Positions 18,149 through 27,394 of a stretch of 64,000 nucleotides of DNA are shown here, one piece after another (position 1 is the first letter of the stretch; each line of letters opens with the position of its first letter). A program made the translations under genes and the position numbers. This stretch comes from CAMCXE01 sp046347475 (GTDB lineage: Bacteria > Pseudomonadota > Gammaproteobacteria > Pseudomonadales > Cellvibrionaceae), in assembly GCA_046347475.1 (NCBI GenBank), contig JAXMGD010000006.1, forward strand, positions 1 to 64,000, given 5' to 3'. The notes under the pieces are model-generated. The model worked only from the letters and a program-made list of their open reading frames with translations. It was not told the DNA's origin and ran no database searches.

Positions 18149-20879
18149 CCGTGTGTGCCTGTGCGCGTTTGGCGGGAATAGGGGATAAGTAGCCAATTAA
18201 TAACATCAGGGCGCCTACCACCATAAACGAAATAATCCCGGCCAGCGTGCCGGCCCCGGCTAAATCCTGGGTGGCTAATTTAACGACCACAAGGCCTAAC
18301 AATCCGGCGCCGAGCATCCACAGTTGTCGGCTTTGCAGGCGGCGGGCAATATTCATCACCAGCAAGGCGCAGGCCGTCCAGAGGATAGAGAGCGCCATTT
18401 GCACCGCCAAGTCCTGCCAGAGTGCCGTCAATTCATAGGCGATGTGTTGGTAGTGGCTCATGGCCCGCAGTAGCACCACATTGATCCAGATAAATACTAA
18501 GAGGCCTAACAAACCTGTGCGCACAGGGCGGGAAATAAAAGTTAACGCAGCGAGTAGTTTGTGTTTGGCTGCATAGGCCAGCAGGAGAATAATAGCGAAC
18601 TGGGCTAAATCCAGTGGGTTGAGCAGTGGCAGATAATGCGCCGAAGCGCTGGGACTTTTGTGGCAGGCGATGACAAACCAGAGGCTCGCCAGGGCTAATA
18701 AAGGCGCGGGCACCCAATTTTTATATTCCTGTTCATAGGCGTTAAAAGGCCAAAACACGCCTTTGGCTGCGGCCATCAGCGCCACCACCGGCAGGCTGAT
18801 GGCGGCAAACCAGATTAAAGCGGCCGCTGTGCCGTGCAGATTAAACTGCTGTTGCTGCCAGAGCACTTCCCAAAATATCAGCGCCAATAGCCACCAGGCG
18901 GTTAACACATGCCAGGCGTTTAACCAGAGGTTTAGCGTTTTACCGGCGGCTAAATCCATCGCTTCCTGGCGGCGCAAGCATTGATAGGCCGTTGCCAGCG
19001 CAAGGCCAATGGCCAGCAAGCCCCAGCCGTGGGATGGATGCACATCACTGCTGCCGAACTTCGCTTGCTGGGCACACAGGAGCCATAAAAAAGGCACCAG
19101 GGCCATAACGGCGCGCGCTAAGGCTGGCCAGTTAAGGCTTTGGCCCAGGCGCATCATCAGTTGGGCGCTCAGTGCAGCCAATACCATAATGGCGGCCAGG
19201 TGGTGTTGGGCGCTGATATGGGCGCTAAGCTCGCTAATACCCGCCACGCACCACCACAAAATGCCCAGCCCTAAACCCAGGCTGGCTATTACAGGTTCCG
19301 CCGCCCGCAGCTGTGTTCGGTAGCGATGCAGTAGATAAGCCAGGGTAAAACTGCTCAGCGCTAATAACAGCAGCGCGAGAAAATCGCCGCTGATAATCGG
19401 CGTATCACCTGTATGCACGCCTTTAATCGCCAATAACGAAAATGTTGCTGCGGCATGTAATAAATATGCGGCAAGGCGGGGCCGCAGGCGTGCCTGTCGC
19501 AAGCCTACCCAGAGTAAACCGCAGGCTTCCAGCGCCCAGCTCACGCTGGTCCAACCGACATTGAGAGCCAGGGGAATGGCGAGGGTGGCAAAGCCAATGC
19601 CGAGGGCCAGGAAGGATTCTATTAATACCCGCTGGGCTTGCCTGTGGGCTTGCACGAGCCAATAGGCAAGGGCCAGATAGGTTCCCGCCAGTACTAGCGC
19701 GCTAATGGCCAGGCCATATTCGGTGTGTTTTAGCAGCGCGGTTTGTAAGCCAAAGGCAATTAAGGGCAGGCCAAATACCAATGAGCCATCCACCAGGCCT
19801 TTAAGATTGGCGGGCTGTTTTAAGGAAAATAAAATGGCCACACTTAAATAAAGTGCAAAAAACGCGACTAAAAAGGGCTGGGTGCTGAGGTAGTGCTCGG
19901 GCGAATATTTTAAAACGCCCCAGGCGGTGGTAATCACAAAGGTGAACATAAAACCCACCCAGTTGAGCAGGCGCCAGGTTTTATACAGGGCAATCGCTAA
20001 AATGCCGCAATTTAAAAGCAAATAAAAACTAAATAAACCCACATGGCTGCCCGAGCCGCTGGAGGTGAGAATCGGCGTGAGAAAACCACCGGCACTGGCC
20101 AAAATAGCCAGCACCTGCGCATTTTGTAACAGGGCTAGGGCAACACCTAATAACACCACCGCAAACAATAAACCAAAGCCTAGGCTCAGGGGCATGAGGC
20201 CGTAGAGCTTAGCGGCGGCAAACAGCGTTAAATAAATCACCCCAATGGCGCCGCCTTGTAACACCAAGCCGTAACCGCCAGGGCGCGCGCGGGTTTTCCA
20301 GCCGACACCTAATAATGCCGCCGCCATAAATAAAACCCCGCTTAAGCGCAGTTCAATCGGCAATAAACCTTGCCCGGCCGCATATTTCACTAAAAAACTC
20401 ACACCAAAAAATAACACCACCATGCCTACCCGCACGATGGGATTACCCTGGGTGAAAAACGCCGCCACTGCGGCGATGAGTTTTTCCCCGGCGCTGGGTG
20501 CGCGTGGGGCGGCTGCCGCGGCGCGCGCTTTGGAGGCGGTTGCTGGCGGCAGGGGCACAGGGTTCTGGGGCGGCGCACTTGCGGCGGCCGAGTTGAGCGG
20601 CTCATTAATTAGCGCTGCAGCCGAGAGCGTTGCAGGGGGCGGATCATTGCTGAGGGGCCCCAGGTTTTCGTTAATCACCTGAGCCAGCGGTTTTTTGAGG
20701 GCCACCGGTAAGGGCTGCTCAGTTTGAGTATCCGGCGTTAGGTTTTTAGTCTGGGCCGATAGCTGTTGCCTGAGTTTTATCAGTTCTTGGCTGAGGTTTT
20801 TTACCTGAGCATCCAGGCTGTTCAGTCTGCTTAGCAGGTAAAACAGCCACAGCACAATGCCTACGAGCACAATGATCAT
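18141..20879 (-). CDS. DUF2339 family polytopic membrane protein
   Basis: The 912-residue protein starts with a membrane helix and a short coiled coil (residues about 20-50). A Pro/Ala-rich linker follows (about 60-125). Then come more than twenty hydrophobic segments, beginning with IVRVGMVVLFFGVSFLVKYA, typical of DUF2339. AGGA lies before the ATG. The DUF3999 gene overlaps its 3' end, so the pair is translationally coupled. A role in the cell envelope is likely, but no function is established in what I know of the family. Confidence 0.85.
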   Translation of the reverse strand: MIIVLVGIVLWLFYLLSRLNSLDAQVKNLSQELIKLRQQLSAQTKNLTPDTQTEQPLPVALKKPLAQVINENLGPLSNDPPPATLSAAALINEPLNSAAASAPPQNPVPLPPATASKARAAAAAPRAPSAGEKLIAAVAAFFTQGNPIVRVGMVVLFFGVSFLVKYAAGQGLLPIELRLSGVLFMAAALLGVGWKTRARPGGYGLVLQGGAIGVIYLTLFAAAKLYGLMPLSLGFGLLFAVVLLGVALALLQNAQVLAILASAGGFLTPILTSSGSGSHVGLFSFYLLLNCGILAIALYKTWRLLNWVGFMFTFVITTAWGVLKYSPEHYLSTQPFLVAFFALYLSVAILFSLKQPANLKGLVDGSLVFGLPLIAFGLQTALLKHTEYGLAISALVLAGTYLALAYWLVQAHRQAQRVLIESFLALGIGFATLAIPLALNVGWTSVSWALEACGLLWVGLRQARLRPRLAAYLLHAAATFSLLAIKGVHTGDTPIISGDFLALLLLALSSFTLAYLLHRYRTQLRAAEPVIASLGLGLGILWWCVAGISELSAHISAQHHLAAIMVLAALSAQLMMRLGQSLNWPALARAVMALVPFLWLLCAQQAKFGSSDVHPSHGWGLLAIGLALATAYQCLRRQEAMDLAAGKTLNLWLNAWHVLTAWWLLALIFWEVLWQQQQFNLHGTAAALIWFAAISLPVVALMAAAKGVFWPFNAYEQEYKNWVPAPLLALASLWFVIACHKSPSASAHYLPLLNPLDLAQFAIILLLAYAAKHKLLAALTFISRPVRTGLLGLLVFIWINVVLLRAMSHYQHIAYELTALWQDLAVQMALSILWTACALLVMNIARRLQSRQLWMLGAGLLGLVVVKLATQDLAGAGTLAGIISFMVVGALMLLIGYLSPIPAKRAQAHTDE

Positions 20880-21644
20880 TATTACATTCCTAAAAACCTG
20901 AAGACGCTGTGATCCATGCCAAAACCCCTAACCATAAATCCGGCGAGCCATTATTAATCCGGCGTAAAAATCGCGGGGTTAATCAATCGCGCTGAATAAA
21001 CGCTTGGATGGTGTTGAACAGGCTTTGACCCGAGCGATAAACCCACAGGTGAATAATCAAACGGGTGAGTATTCGTGACGGGTTAATCAAGCGCGCCTGA
21101 TTATAGAGGATTCTGGCTCGCCAATTGGCGCGCGGCGTTTGCCTTAGCCTGTCGGCGAGTATTCTGTGCGCCTCATCGCGTTTGTTATTCACTGGGTGGC
21201 TTTTATTCTCAAGATAAACAGTGCAGCTGAAGTTATAGGGTTAAGAGCGACTTAAATAGCCTTACCGCCCAGCTACCCGCGGCTCACCATTAGAAGACTG
21301 ATCCGCGCGCTGAGGCCGGAGCCAGAGAGGGCTGGATGATTTATTTCGGCTGAGAAACCTACTAAAGCCGCATAACCTGCCCGCCTCGTTAGGGGGCGAA
21401 ACGGCGGTGGGTTATTGGTATGTCGAGGGTCGTTGTACCGCAGGCAGTACCTCTCTTTGTGCGTGATATGCTCCAGTGGCGCCCTAAGAAATAGGGTTGA
21501 ACCAACCCGACCACTTAATTGCTTATTGAAATACTGCCTTGCCAGACCGTCGTCGCCAACCTGTTTCAACAAGCCCTTATGGCGGTTGCAGGAAGGTGTT
21601 ATTTAATTTTTAAAATTGCTCACCGCCACTGGATTAAAACGCCT
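20880..21644. other. intergenic stretch with one weak small frame
   Basis: About 760 bp separate the DUF2339 gene and the esterase lipoprotein. A basic 69-residue frame at 20983-21192 (minus) is the only candidate. A 99-residue minus frame at 21273-21572 looks like a chance frame, because it has no plausible start signal and no family resemblance. The esterase promoter is expected in the last 150 bp. Confidence 0.45.
20983..21192 (-). CDS. possible small basic protein
   Basis: A 69-residue frame rich in Arg and with amphipathic helical character (ADRLRQTPRANWRARILYNQ). No clear Shine-Dalgarno sequence precedes its ATG. No family is recognised. It lies downstream of nothing obvious and upstream of no partner. 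It may be a chance frame. Confidence 0.25.
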   Translation of the reverse strand: MNNKRDEAHRILADRLRQTPRANWRARILYNQARLINPSRILTRLIIHLWVYRSGQSLFNTIQAFIQRD

Positions 21645-22484
21645 ATGCCACAAATGACTGCTTTTTTCATGTTATTAATTAGCCTGCTGCTGAGCGCCTG
21701 TGGTAATTCCGGTGGGGGTGCGCGGGGCGGCAACAGTGTGAGTAGTTCGTCTAGCAGTTCGTCCAGCAGTTCATCCAGTAGCGGTATCGCATACACCTAT
21801 TTAGGCAGTGTGCAGAAAAATTTAGCCATTACGTCGGCCATTACCGGTATTACTTATCCCTATCATGTGTACCTGCCCTATAACTACGCCATTTCGGCAA
21901 AAACCTACCCCATTATTTATGGAACTGATGCCCAGTGGACGTTTAATCACTTTTCGCAAACCCTGGATGCGCGCAATAAAGACGTGATTTATGTTGGCAT
22001 TGAAGAAGGGCCGCTTAATTCTAACCGGCGGTTTACCGATTTTTACGGGCCGGGCGTGGGCGACTATATTAAGTTTTTTAAAACAGAATTTGCCCCCCTG
22101 ATGGAGCAGACCTATCGCACGAATCACCAACGCACTTATGTGGGCACCTCCTTAGGTGGTTTGCTCGGCAGCACACTGCTTGCACGCGAGCCAGTGGAGC
22201 AGCCGTATTTTAAACACTATCTATTATTTGACGGGTCTTTTTTTGCCATAGATGCCGCTGGTATTAATGAAGAAGTCAGCCGTTTTAACGCGAGTAAACA
22301 ATTAAATATCACGCTGATTTTAACCAGTGCTAACCCGGGCAATGAAGAATCGGTAAATGGCTTGCAAGAGCGTTATAAGGCGCGGGCCTATGAAGGGCTA
22401 ACCCTTTACCGGCGCTCCTATGCTATTCCACATAATGATGTGGCTGAACCTTCGTTTGATGACACAATTGATTTGATTTTTTAA
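21645..22484 (+). CDS. polyserine lipoprotein esterase (alpha/beta hydrolase, esterase D/Fes-like)
   Basis: The start at 21645 gives 279 residues with a lipoprotein signal peptide (lipobox LSAC), a Gly-rich stretch and a 15-20 residue Ser linker. The catalytic domain resembles the putative-esterase family (PF00756). It has a VYLPYNYA strand near its start and a nucleophile elbow GTSLGG (about nt 2215x before the end; residue about 167). A candidate catalytic His lies in YAIPHNDV near the C-terminus. Such secreted enzymes often act as feruloyl or acetyl esterases on plant polysaccharides, or on siderophores. The context (other polyserine, carbohydrate-related lipoproteins) favours polysaccharide side-chain cleavage, as an inference. 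The longer frame from 21519 would bury the signal peptide, so it was rejected. Confidence 0.82.
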   Translation: MPQMTAFFMLLISLLLSACGNSGGGARGGNSVSSSSSSSSSSSSSSGIAYTYLGSVQKNLAITSAITGITYPYHVYLPYNYAISAKTYPIIYGTDAQWTFNHFSQTLDARNKDVIYVGIEEGPLNSNRRFTDFYGPGVGDYIKFFKTEFAPLMEQTYRTNHQRTYVGTSLGGLLGSTLLAREPVEQPYFKHYLLFDGSFFAIDAAGINEEVSRFNASKQLNITLILTSANPGNEESVNGLQERYKARAYEGLTLYRRSYAIPHNDVAEPSFDDTIDLIF

Positions 22485-22495
22485 ATGGGTATTAA

Positions 22496-22570
22496 CATTT
22501 CAGAAGCGCCGCAAATGCTTCGCTGTAGGCCCACCAAAAAGATTCCTCTTTTTGGTGGGCTGAAATACTT
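22496..22570 (+). repeat. hairpin, diverged relative of the 125-bp repeat; possible terminator
   Basis: A long stem CCCACCAAAAAG/CTCTTTTTGGTGGG is flanked by TTTCAG on the left and CTGAAAT on the right. The AAAAAGATTCCTCTTTTT core and the TTTCAG/CTGAAA arms match the interspersed palindromes at 3803, 15827 and 39376, but the outer arms are lost. It lies 12 bp after the esterase stop codon and ends in T-rich sequence, so it could also terminate that transcript. Confidence 0.65.
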
Positions 22571-22743
22571 TTTATTATTTTTTGTTGGTTAGGTCGTAAT
22601 AAGGTTGCCCTCCATAAGGTGATCCTGCAGTCTTGCCTCATCTGCTTTTAAACCTGAGGGGCTAGACCAATTTCGTTAGGCCAATTCCGTAAGGCCAATG
22701 CTGTATAGCCAATGTTTCGCTCCCTGCATTTTTCCAGTGTTGT

Positions 22744-23067
22744 TTAGGCTGAAACCTGCGGGGTTAATAATTTGCTCAGGTGTTCATAACCGCCGTCGAT
22801 GCTAAATACCTGAGTAAAGCGAAAATCAATAAAAAACTGCGCAAATGTTTGGCTGGCATTGCCGTGGTAACAGTAAATTAAAATCGGTGTGTCCTTAGAT
22901 AATCGTTTCGCCATAAGGGGGAGTTGGTCTTGGGTAAAATAGGCGGCGCCTGGAATATGCCCTTGATTAAAATCGGCCCTTGCGCGTATGTCCAATAATT
23001 GCGCCTCTGGGTGTTGTGCTAGCCGCTCTAAAGCGGCTGCAGCGGATATGCGTTGAAACTGTGCCAT
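22744..23067 (-). CDS. glpE: GlpE-like single-domain rhodanese (thiosulfate sulfurtransferase)
   Basis: The 107-residue protein is one rhodanese domain. It includes LLDIRARADFNQGHIPGA (CH2-type motifs) and the active-site loop CYHGNASQ, with catalytic Cys at about residue 66. Length and loop sequence match GlpE. It transfers sulfane sulfur from thiosulfate to cyanide, thioredoxin or other thiols in the cytoplasm. It follows the helical hypothetical gene at 23148 on the same strand, separated by a strong hairpin, and may be its downstream partner. Confidence 0.85.
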   Translation of the reverse strand: MAQFQRISAAAALERLAQHPEAQLLDIRARADFNQGHIPGAAYFTQDQLPLMAKRLSKDTPILIYCYHGNASQTFAQFFIDFRFTQVFSIDGGYEHLSKLLTPQVSA

Positions 23068-23126
23068 GGGGTTGCTCGTAAAAATTGAAAAAAATCATTC
23101 TGTGGTTGGTGGGGTTGGTAACGCCG

Positions 23127-23154
23127 CGCATAAAAAATTCCGATTTTTTATGCG
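23127..23154. terminator. perfect 12-bp stem-loop between two minus-strand genes
   Basis: CGCATAAAAAAT and ATTTTTTATGCG pair perfectly around a TCCG loop. The A and T tracts inside the stem give it terminator-like character in both directions. It overlaps the stop codon of the gene ending at 23148 and precedes glpE. It may attenuate read-through into glpE. Confidence 0.55.
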
Positions 23155-23663
23155 TAAATTTCCTCGCGCATACGTTCAGCTAAATCCACCACTACGCTGC
23201 CACCCACTTGATCCTGTGGGTCCAGCCGCTGCAGTTGTGTCGTCAAGGCCAATGCGCGCACCAGCTCACCCTGGCGCAGGGCAACAAATGCATTGGCTTT
23301 AAGCGCGTATAAATAATAACGCGCAGGGCGGCTTAAGCTTGTGCGCTGAATATGGTGATCCTGGGCGAGCAGAGGATCGGCGGGTAAATTACAGGCTTGG
23401 CCTGCGGTATTTAAAACCCAATTAATAAATACCTGGGCTTTTATAAATTGATTGCTGTAGGCGTAGAGTTTATAGAGCGCTTCGCTGAGGCTTAATTCAT
23501 GGGGTGCCTGTTGTTGTGCGGCACATAATAAATGCTCTACACGCTCCCATTGGGTAAAAACCCCGAGCGGTTCAGCACTTAAACTGCGCCACTGGGAGGC
23601 GGCAGGTTCAGGTAAAGAATGCAACAAGGCCTCGGGGTCTTCCACTAAATCGCACACGCGCAT
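23148..23663 (-). CDS. conserved hypothetical helical protein
   Basis: The start was set at the ATG at 23663, preceded by AGGA at 8 bp, giving 171 residues. The upstream open frame from 23873 lacks a good start. The protein is alpha-helical and hydrophilic. The C-terminal half (ARYYLYALKANAFVALRQGE) looks like one or two TPR-like helix pairs. No signal peptide is present. It is upstream of glpE on the same strand. The function is not recognised. Confidence 0.7.
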   Translation of the reverse strand: MRVCDLVEDPEALLHSLPEPAASQWRSLSAEPLGVFTQWERVEHLLCAAQQQAPHELSLSEALYKLYAYSNQFIKAQVFINWVLNTAGQACNLPADPLLAQDHHIQRTSLSRPARYYLYALKANAFVALRQGELVRALALTTQLQRLDPQDQVGGSVVVDLAERMREEIYA

Positions 23664-23924
23664 GGGGCTGTTCCTAGTTGGGGGTGATATACCGATTGCG
23701 AGCGTCCGTTTGCAAACCGTAAGCCAGTTAAATGGCCGTTGATTTCCCAGCAAAAAAACCTTGCTCGAGTAGGCTAGGGCTGTTGTGTATGCGACAGACA
23801 TTTGCAGGGTTTGCAACATGGCAGCACACCCATCTTTGCCTGCAGCTGATTTTTGTCTGTGGCCTATACTCAAAAGCTAAGCCTTTAAAGGCTTGGTCTG
23901 CGTAATTGATGTATTGGATGTGTT

Positions 23925-24713
23925 ATGGCGATTTACTCCCCGATTGATGTTTTAAATTGCACCACCATGCGGTTTGCCGTTTTGGATTATTCGGTGTCCG
24001 ACGTATTAACCCCCGCCGAGGCGGCGGCACTCAATCAGCTGCTGCCACAGCTTAAAAACAAGGCTATTTTGGATTTGGGAGTGGGGGCAGGGCGCACGGT
24101 GGCGGCGCTGACTTCGATTGCCGATAGCTATGTGGGAGTGGATTATGTGCCGGAGATGGTGGCCCACTGCCGCACGCGTTTTCCGGCCGTGCAGTTTGAG
24201 CAGAGCGATGCGCGGGCTATGCCGCAATTTAGTGATCAGAGTTTCGATTTAATTGTATTTTCCTGCAACGGCATTTGTATGGTGGATCACGCCGGGCGCT
24301 TGGCGATTTTAAGTGAAGTGCGGCGTTTGTTGCGCCCCGGTGGCTTTTTTATGTTTTCCACCTACAACCGCAATAGCAAAGAACACAATATGGTATTTCG
24401 CTTTCCCTATTTTCGGTTTTCGCCCAATCCTCTGCGCCTTGTGGTGCGCTCGGCGCGATTTGTGGGTAATACACTCATACGCGCATTTAACCGCCTGCGC
24501 TATAAACGCCACGAGGTACATCATGCGGATTATTCCATCCTCAACGACCAATGCCACAACTACCAAACCCTGTTGTATTACATCGATATAGAAGGCCAAA
24601 AGCGCCAGTTGCAGCAGGCGGGGTTTATGGGTGAAGTAGCGATTTTCGACCGCTATGGTATGCCCGCCAGCGCCGAGAATACCGAGGATATGCTGCTCTA
24701 TCTGGTGAGTTAG
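23925..24713 (+). CDS. class I SAM-dependent methyltransferase
   Basis: The 262-residue soluble protein has the Rossmann methyltransferase motifs. Motif I is ILDLGVGAGRT (about residue 46), the acidic end of strand 2 is VGVDYVPEMV, motif II is QSDARAMP, and motif IV is FDLIVFSCNG. A LRPGGFFMFSTYNRNS segment follows. It methylates an unknown small molecule or lipid. It is in the same direction as, and about 80 bp ahead of, kdsD, but probably in a separate unit. Confidence 0.85.
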   Translation: MAIYSPIDVLNCTTMRFAVLDYSVSDVLTPAEAAALNQLLPQLKNKAILDLGVGAGRTVAALTSIADSYVGVDYVPEMVAHCRTRFPAVQFEQSDARAMPQFSDQSFDLIVFSCNGICMVDHAGRLAILSEVRRLLRPGGFFMFSTYNRNSKEHNMVFRFPYFRFSPNPLRLVVRSARFVGNTLIRAFNRLRYKRHEVHHADYSILNDQCHNYQTLLYYIDIEGQKRQLQQAGFMGEVAIFDRYGMPASAENTEDMLLYLVS

Positions 24714-24795
24714 CGCCCCGCTGGGCGCGCGCCACTAGCTGACAAGCCTCTGCCGCCCCTATACCATGCCCGCAGTTTTTTCTGCGGCACTTGCT

Positions 24796-25761
24796 ATGAG
24801 CGAATTCGATTATCTAACCGCTGGGCTGCGCACCATAGATGCAGAACTCGCGGCGGTTGAAGCCCTGCGCGCGCGGCTGGGCGCGCCGTTTGTACAGGCC
24901 TGCGCCTTGCTGCGCGCTACCCCTGGGCGGGTTATTGTGCTGGGCATGGGGAAGTCTGGCCATATAGGCCGCAAGATTGCTGCCACCCTGGCATCCACCG
25001 GCACCCCGGCGTTTTTTGTGCACCCGGCGGAAGCTAGCCACGGCGATTTCGGCATGATCACTCGCGGTGACTCGGTTTTATACATTTCCAATTCCGGCAA
25101 CTCAGCGGAAATTCTCACGCTTTTACCCATGATTAAACGCCTGAATTTGCCCTTAGTGGCCATGACGGGCAACCCCCAATCCCCGCTTGCTGAGCAGGCC
25201 CAGGTGGTGCTTGATATTCGCGTTGATGCCGAGGCGTGCCCGCTGGATTTAGCGCCCACTTCCAGCACTACGGTCAGCATGGTATTGGGTGATGCCCTGG
25301 CGGTGGCATTGCTGGAAGCGCGCGGTTTTACCGCCGAGGATTTTGCTTTTTCCCACCCTGGCGGCAGCTTAGGGCGGCGCCTTCTATTAAAAGTGGGCGA
25401 TTTGATGCAGGCGGCTATTCCGCAGGTGGCACCCAATACACCGCTTAACCAGGCGCTGCAGGAAATCTCCGCTAAGGGCTTGGGTATGACGACGGTGGTT
25501 GATGAGGCCGGTGCGCTGCTGGGCATTTTCACCGATGGTGATTTGCGCCGCGCGGTGAGCCGTGGGGCGGATCTTAGTCAGGCCTTGATCGGCCAGGTGA
25601 TGACCGCCAGCCCCCGCCGCGTCAGCCTTGAGACCATGGCGGTGGAGGCCCTCAACCTGATGGAGCAACACCGCATCACCAGCCTCATAGTGGTGGATCA
25701 GCAGCAGCACCCGGTGGGCGTATTACACATGCATCATTTAATCAAAGCGGGTTTGGTGTAA
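24796..25761 (+). CDS. kdsD: arabinose-5-phosphate isomerase
   Basis: The start was set at the ATG at 24796 (MSEFDYL), giving 321 residues, which fits KdsD length. An upstream ATG at 24766 is an alternative. An N-terminal SIS sugar-isomerase domain carries GMGKSGHIGRKIAATLASTG (about residue 52) and YISNSGNSAEI. Two CBS domains follow from about residue 205. The enzyme converts ribulose-5-phosphate to arabinose-5-phosphate, the first step of Kdo synthesis for lipopolysaccharide. It is the first gene of the kdsD-kdsC-lptC-lptA-lptB unit and shares one base with kdsC (TAATG). Confidence 0.93.
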   Translation: MSEFDYLTAGLRTIDAELAAVEALRARLGAPFVQACALLRATPGRVIVLGMGKSGHIGRKIAATLASTGTPAFFVHPAEASHGDFGMITRGDSVLYISNSGNSAEILTLLPMIKRLNLPLVAMTGNPQSPLAEQAQVVLDIRVDAEACPLDLAPTSSTTVSMVLGDALAVALLEARGFTAEDFAFSHPGGSLGRRLLLKVGDLMQAAIPQVAPNTPLNQALQEISAKGLGMTTVVDEAGALLGIFTDGDLRRAVSRGADLSQALIGQVMTASPRRVSLETMAVEALNLMEQHRITSLIVVDQQQHPVGVLHMHHLIKAGLV

Positions 25762-26288
25762 TGAACGAACAACTACAAGCGCGGGCCCGCGCCATTCGCC
25801 TGCTGGTGTTGGATGTGGACGGCGTACTCACCGATGGCCGCCTCTATTTCGGCAGCGAAGGCGAAGCCCTTAAAACTTTTAATACCCTCGACGGCCACGG
25901 CCTCAAAATGCTCGCCGCCAGCGGCGTACAGGTGGCCATCATCACCGGCCGCAACAGTCCTATGGTGCAGCGCCGGGCGGAAGGCCTCGGCATCAGCCGC
26001 ATTAAACTCGGCCGGGAAGACAAAATGGCCGCTTTGCAGGAGCTATTGGCTGAGGAGCCTTGCCCCCTAGAGGCGATTGCCTGCATGGGGGATGACTACC
26101 CGGATCTCGCCATTATGAGCAAAGTGGGCCTGGCGCTGGCGCCGCCCAACGCCTGTGACGAGGTGCGGGTACGCGCCCATTGGATCAGCACCCGGCCGGG
26201 CGGCGAAGGCGCCGTGCGGGAAGCCTGTGACCTCATTATGCGCGCCCAGGGCACCTACTTTGCCGCCCTGGCGCCTTACCTGGCTTGA
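25761..26288 (+). CDS. kdsC: Kdo-8-phosphate phosphatase
   Basis: The 175-residue HAD-superfamily phosphatase contains motif I LVLDVDGVLTDG (nucleophile Asp and acid/base Asp), the Thr/Ser motif IITGRNSP, a conserved Lys in GREDK and motif III GDDYPDLAIM. It removes phosphate from Kdo-8-phosphate in the cytoplasm. Its start codon overlaps the kdsD stop by one base, which indicates translational coupling. lptC follows after 7 bp. Confidence 0.95.
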   Translation: MNEQLQARARAIRLLVLDVDGVLTDGRLYFGSEGEALKTFNTLDGHGLKMLAASGVQVAIITGRNSPMVQRRAEGLGISRIKLGREDKMAALQELLAEEPCPLEAIACMGDDYPDLAIMSKVGLALAPPNACDEVRVRAHWISTRPGGEGAVREACDLIMRAQGTYFAALAPYLA

Positions 26289-26295
26289 CTGATTT

Positions 26296-26892
26296 ATGCG
26301 CGCACGCACTCTGAGTATTCTGGTGTTGCTAGTGGCTGTACTGCTGGCGGCCATTTGGCTGGTGCGCGGCGCACGCTCTGGCCTGTCGCTGCCTGCGCTA
26401 GCGCCCCAGGTTAGCCAGCCCAACAGCTACGCGCAGTTGCGCGCAACCCGCTCCAAACACTACAACCCGCAAGGCAAACTGGCGTACAGCTACAAAGCCG
26501 CCAGTATGGAATACTTTCGGGCCGATATTACCCAGGCTAGCGAGCGGGATTATTCACTGGTACAAGCCCCCGAGCTGACCTTTTTTGGCGAAGGCCTGCC
26601 GTGGTTTATTCATGCAAAAGAGGGCAAAATAACCGACCAGGGCGACACACTGCAGGTGTGGGGCGATGTGCGCGTCTGGCAGGTGAATGCGGCCGGGCAA
26701 CAAACCCTCCTCACCACCCAAAGCCTCACCATTAAACCTCGCCAACAGGAAATCACCACCGCCGACCCCGTCGCCATCACCAGCCCCACGGGCAGCATGG
26801 GCGCTGAAGGCCTCACGGTGAATCTTGAAACTCACATTCTTAAATTGCATTCCAAGGTGAAGGGCATCCATGATCCAGTTTCTACGCGTTAG
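26296..26892 (+). CDS. lptC: LPS export protein LptC
   Basis: The 198-residue protein has one N-terminal membrane helix (about residues 5-22), followed by a periplasmic beta-jellyroll of the LptC/OstA type. LptC receives lipopolysaccharide from the LptB2FG ABC transporter and hands it to LptA. The assignment rests on the size, the topology and the conserved position between kdsC and lptA. It overlaps lptA by 23 bp. Confidence 0.92.
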   Translation: MRARTLSILVLLVAVLLAAIWLVRGARSGLSLPALAPQVSQPNSYAQLRATRSKHYNPQGKLAYSYKAASMEYFRADITQASERDYSLVQAPELTFFGEGLPWFIHAKEGKITDQGDTLQVWGDVRVWQVNAAGQQTLLTTQSLTIKPRQQEITTADPVAITSPTGSMGAEGLTVNLETHILKLHSKVKGIHDPVSTR

Positions 26893-27394
26893 TTTTACCT
26901 GCCTGCTGCTGTGCTGTGGGCAGGTGTGGGCGCTGCAGGGCGATCGCGCCGAGCCCATCAGTATTGAATCGGACACCGCTGAGCGCGATGAAACCAAAGG
27001 CACCACCACCTACGCAGGTGCCGTCATCATGCAGCAGGGCAGCATGAAAATTAATGCCGACAAGGTGATTATTTACAGCAATAAAGAAAAGGTCACCCAT
27101 ATTATCGCAACCGGTAAACCGGTTCACTACGAGCAAAAACCCAGCGAAAAACAAGCCTTAGTGATCGCCCAGGCCAACACCTTGGAATATCAAATTCAAG
27201 ATGAATCCTTGCATTTAATTGACTCGGCTTTTTTAGAGCAAGAAGGCACCAATTTAAGCGGTAACCGCATTGATTACGACGTAAAAAATTCCGTGGTGAA
27301 AGCCGGTGGCGAGACCAAAAATCGCGAGCGCGTGCGCATGGTCATCAACCCGAAGGTATTAAATACCGATGATAAAAACGATGCCAAACCATGA
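26870..27394 (+). CDS. lptA: LPS transport periplasmic protein LptA
   Basis: The 174-residue protein has a cleavable signal peptide ending near VWALQG and a single OstA/LptA jellyroll. The typical segment PISIESDTAERDE is followed by TTYAGAVIMQQGSM and DKVIIY. LptA polymers form the periplasmic bridge for lipopolysaccharide between LptC and LptD. The gene overlaps lptC upstream by 23 bp and lptB downstream by 4 bp (ATGA), so translation is coupled through the group. Confidence 0.95.
   Translation: MIQFLRVSFTCLLLCCGQVWALQGDRAEPISIESDTAERDETKGTTTYAGAVIMQQGSMKINADKVIIYSNKEKVTHIIATGKPVHYEQKPSEKQALVIAQANTLEYQIQDESLHLIDSAFLEQEGTNLSGNRIDYDVKNSVVKAGGETKNRERVRMVINPKVLNTDDKNDAKP

Noticed and set aside
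21273..21572. 99-residue minus-strand frame before the esterase
   Set aside because: No start signal, no recognisable domain, and it overlaps the esterase upstream region.
21519..21644. N-terminal extension of the esterase frame
   Set aside because: The lipoprotein signal peptide begins at the Met at 21645; a 42-residue extension would bury it.
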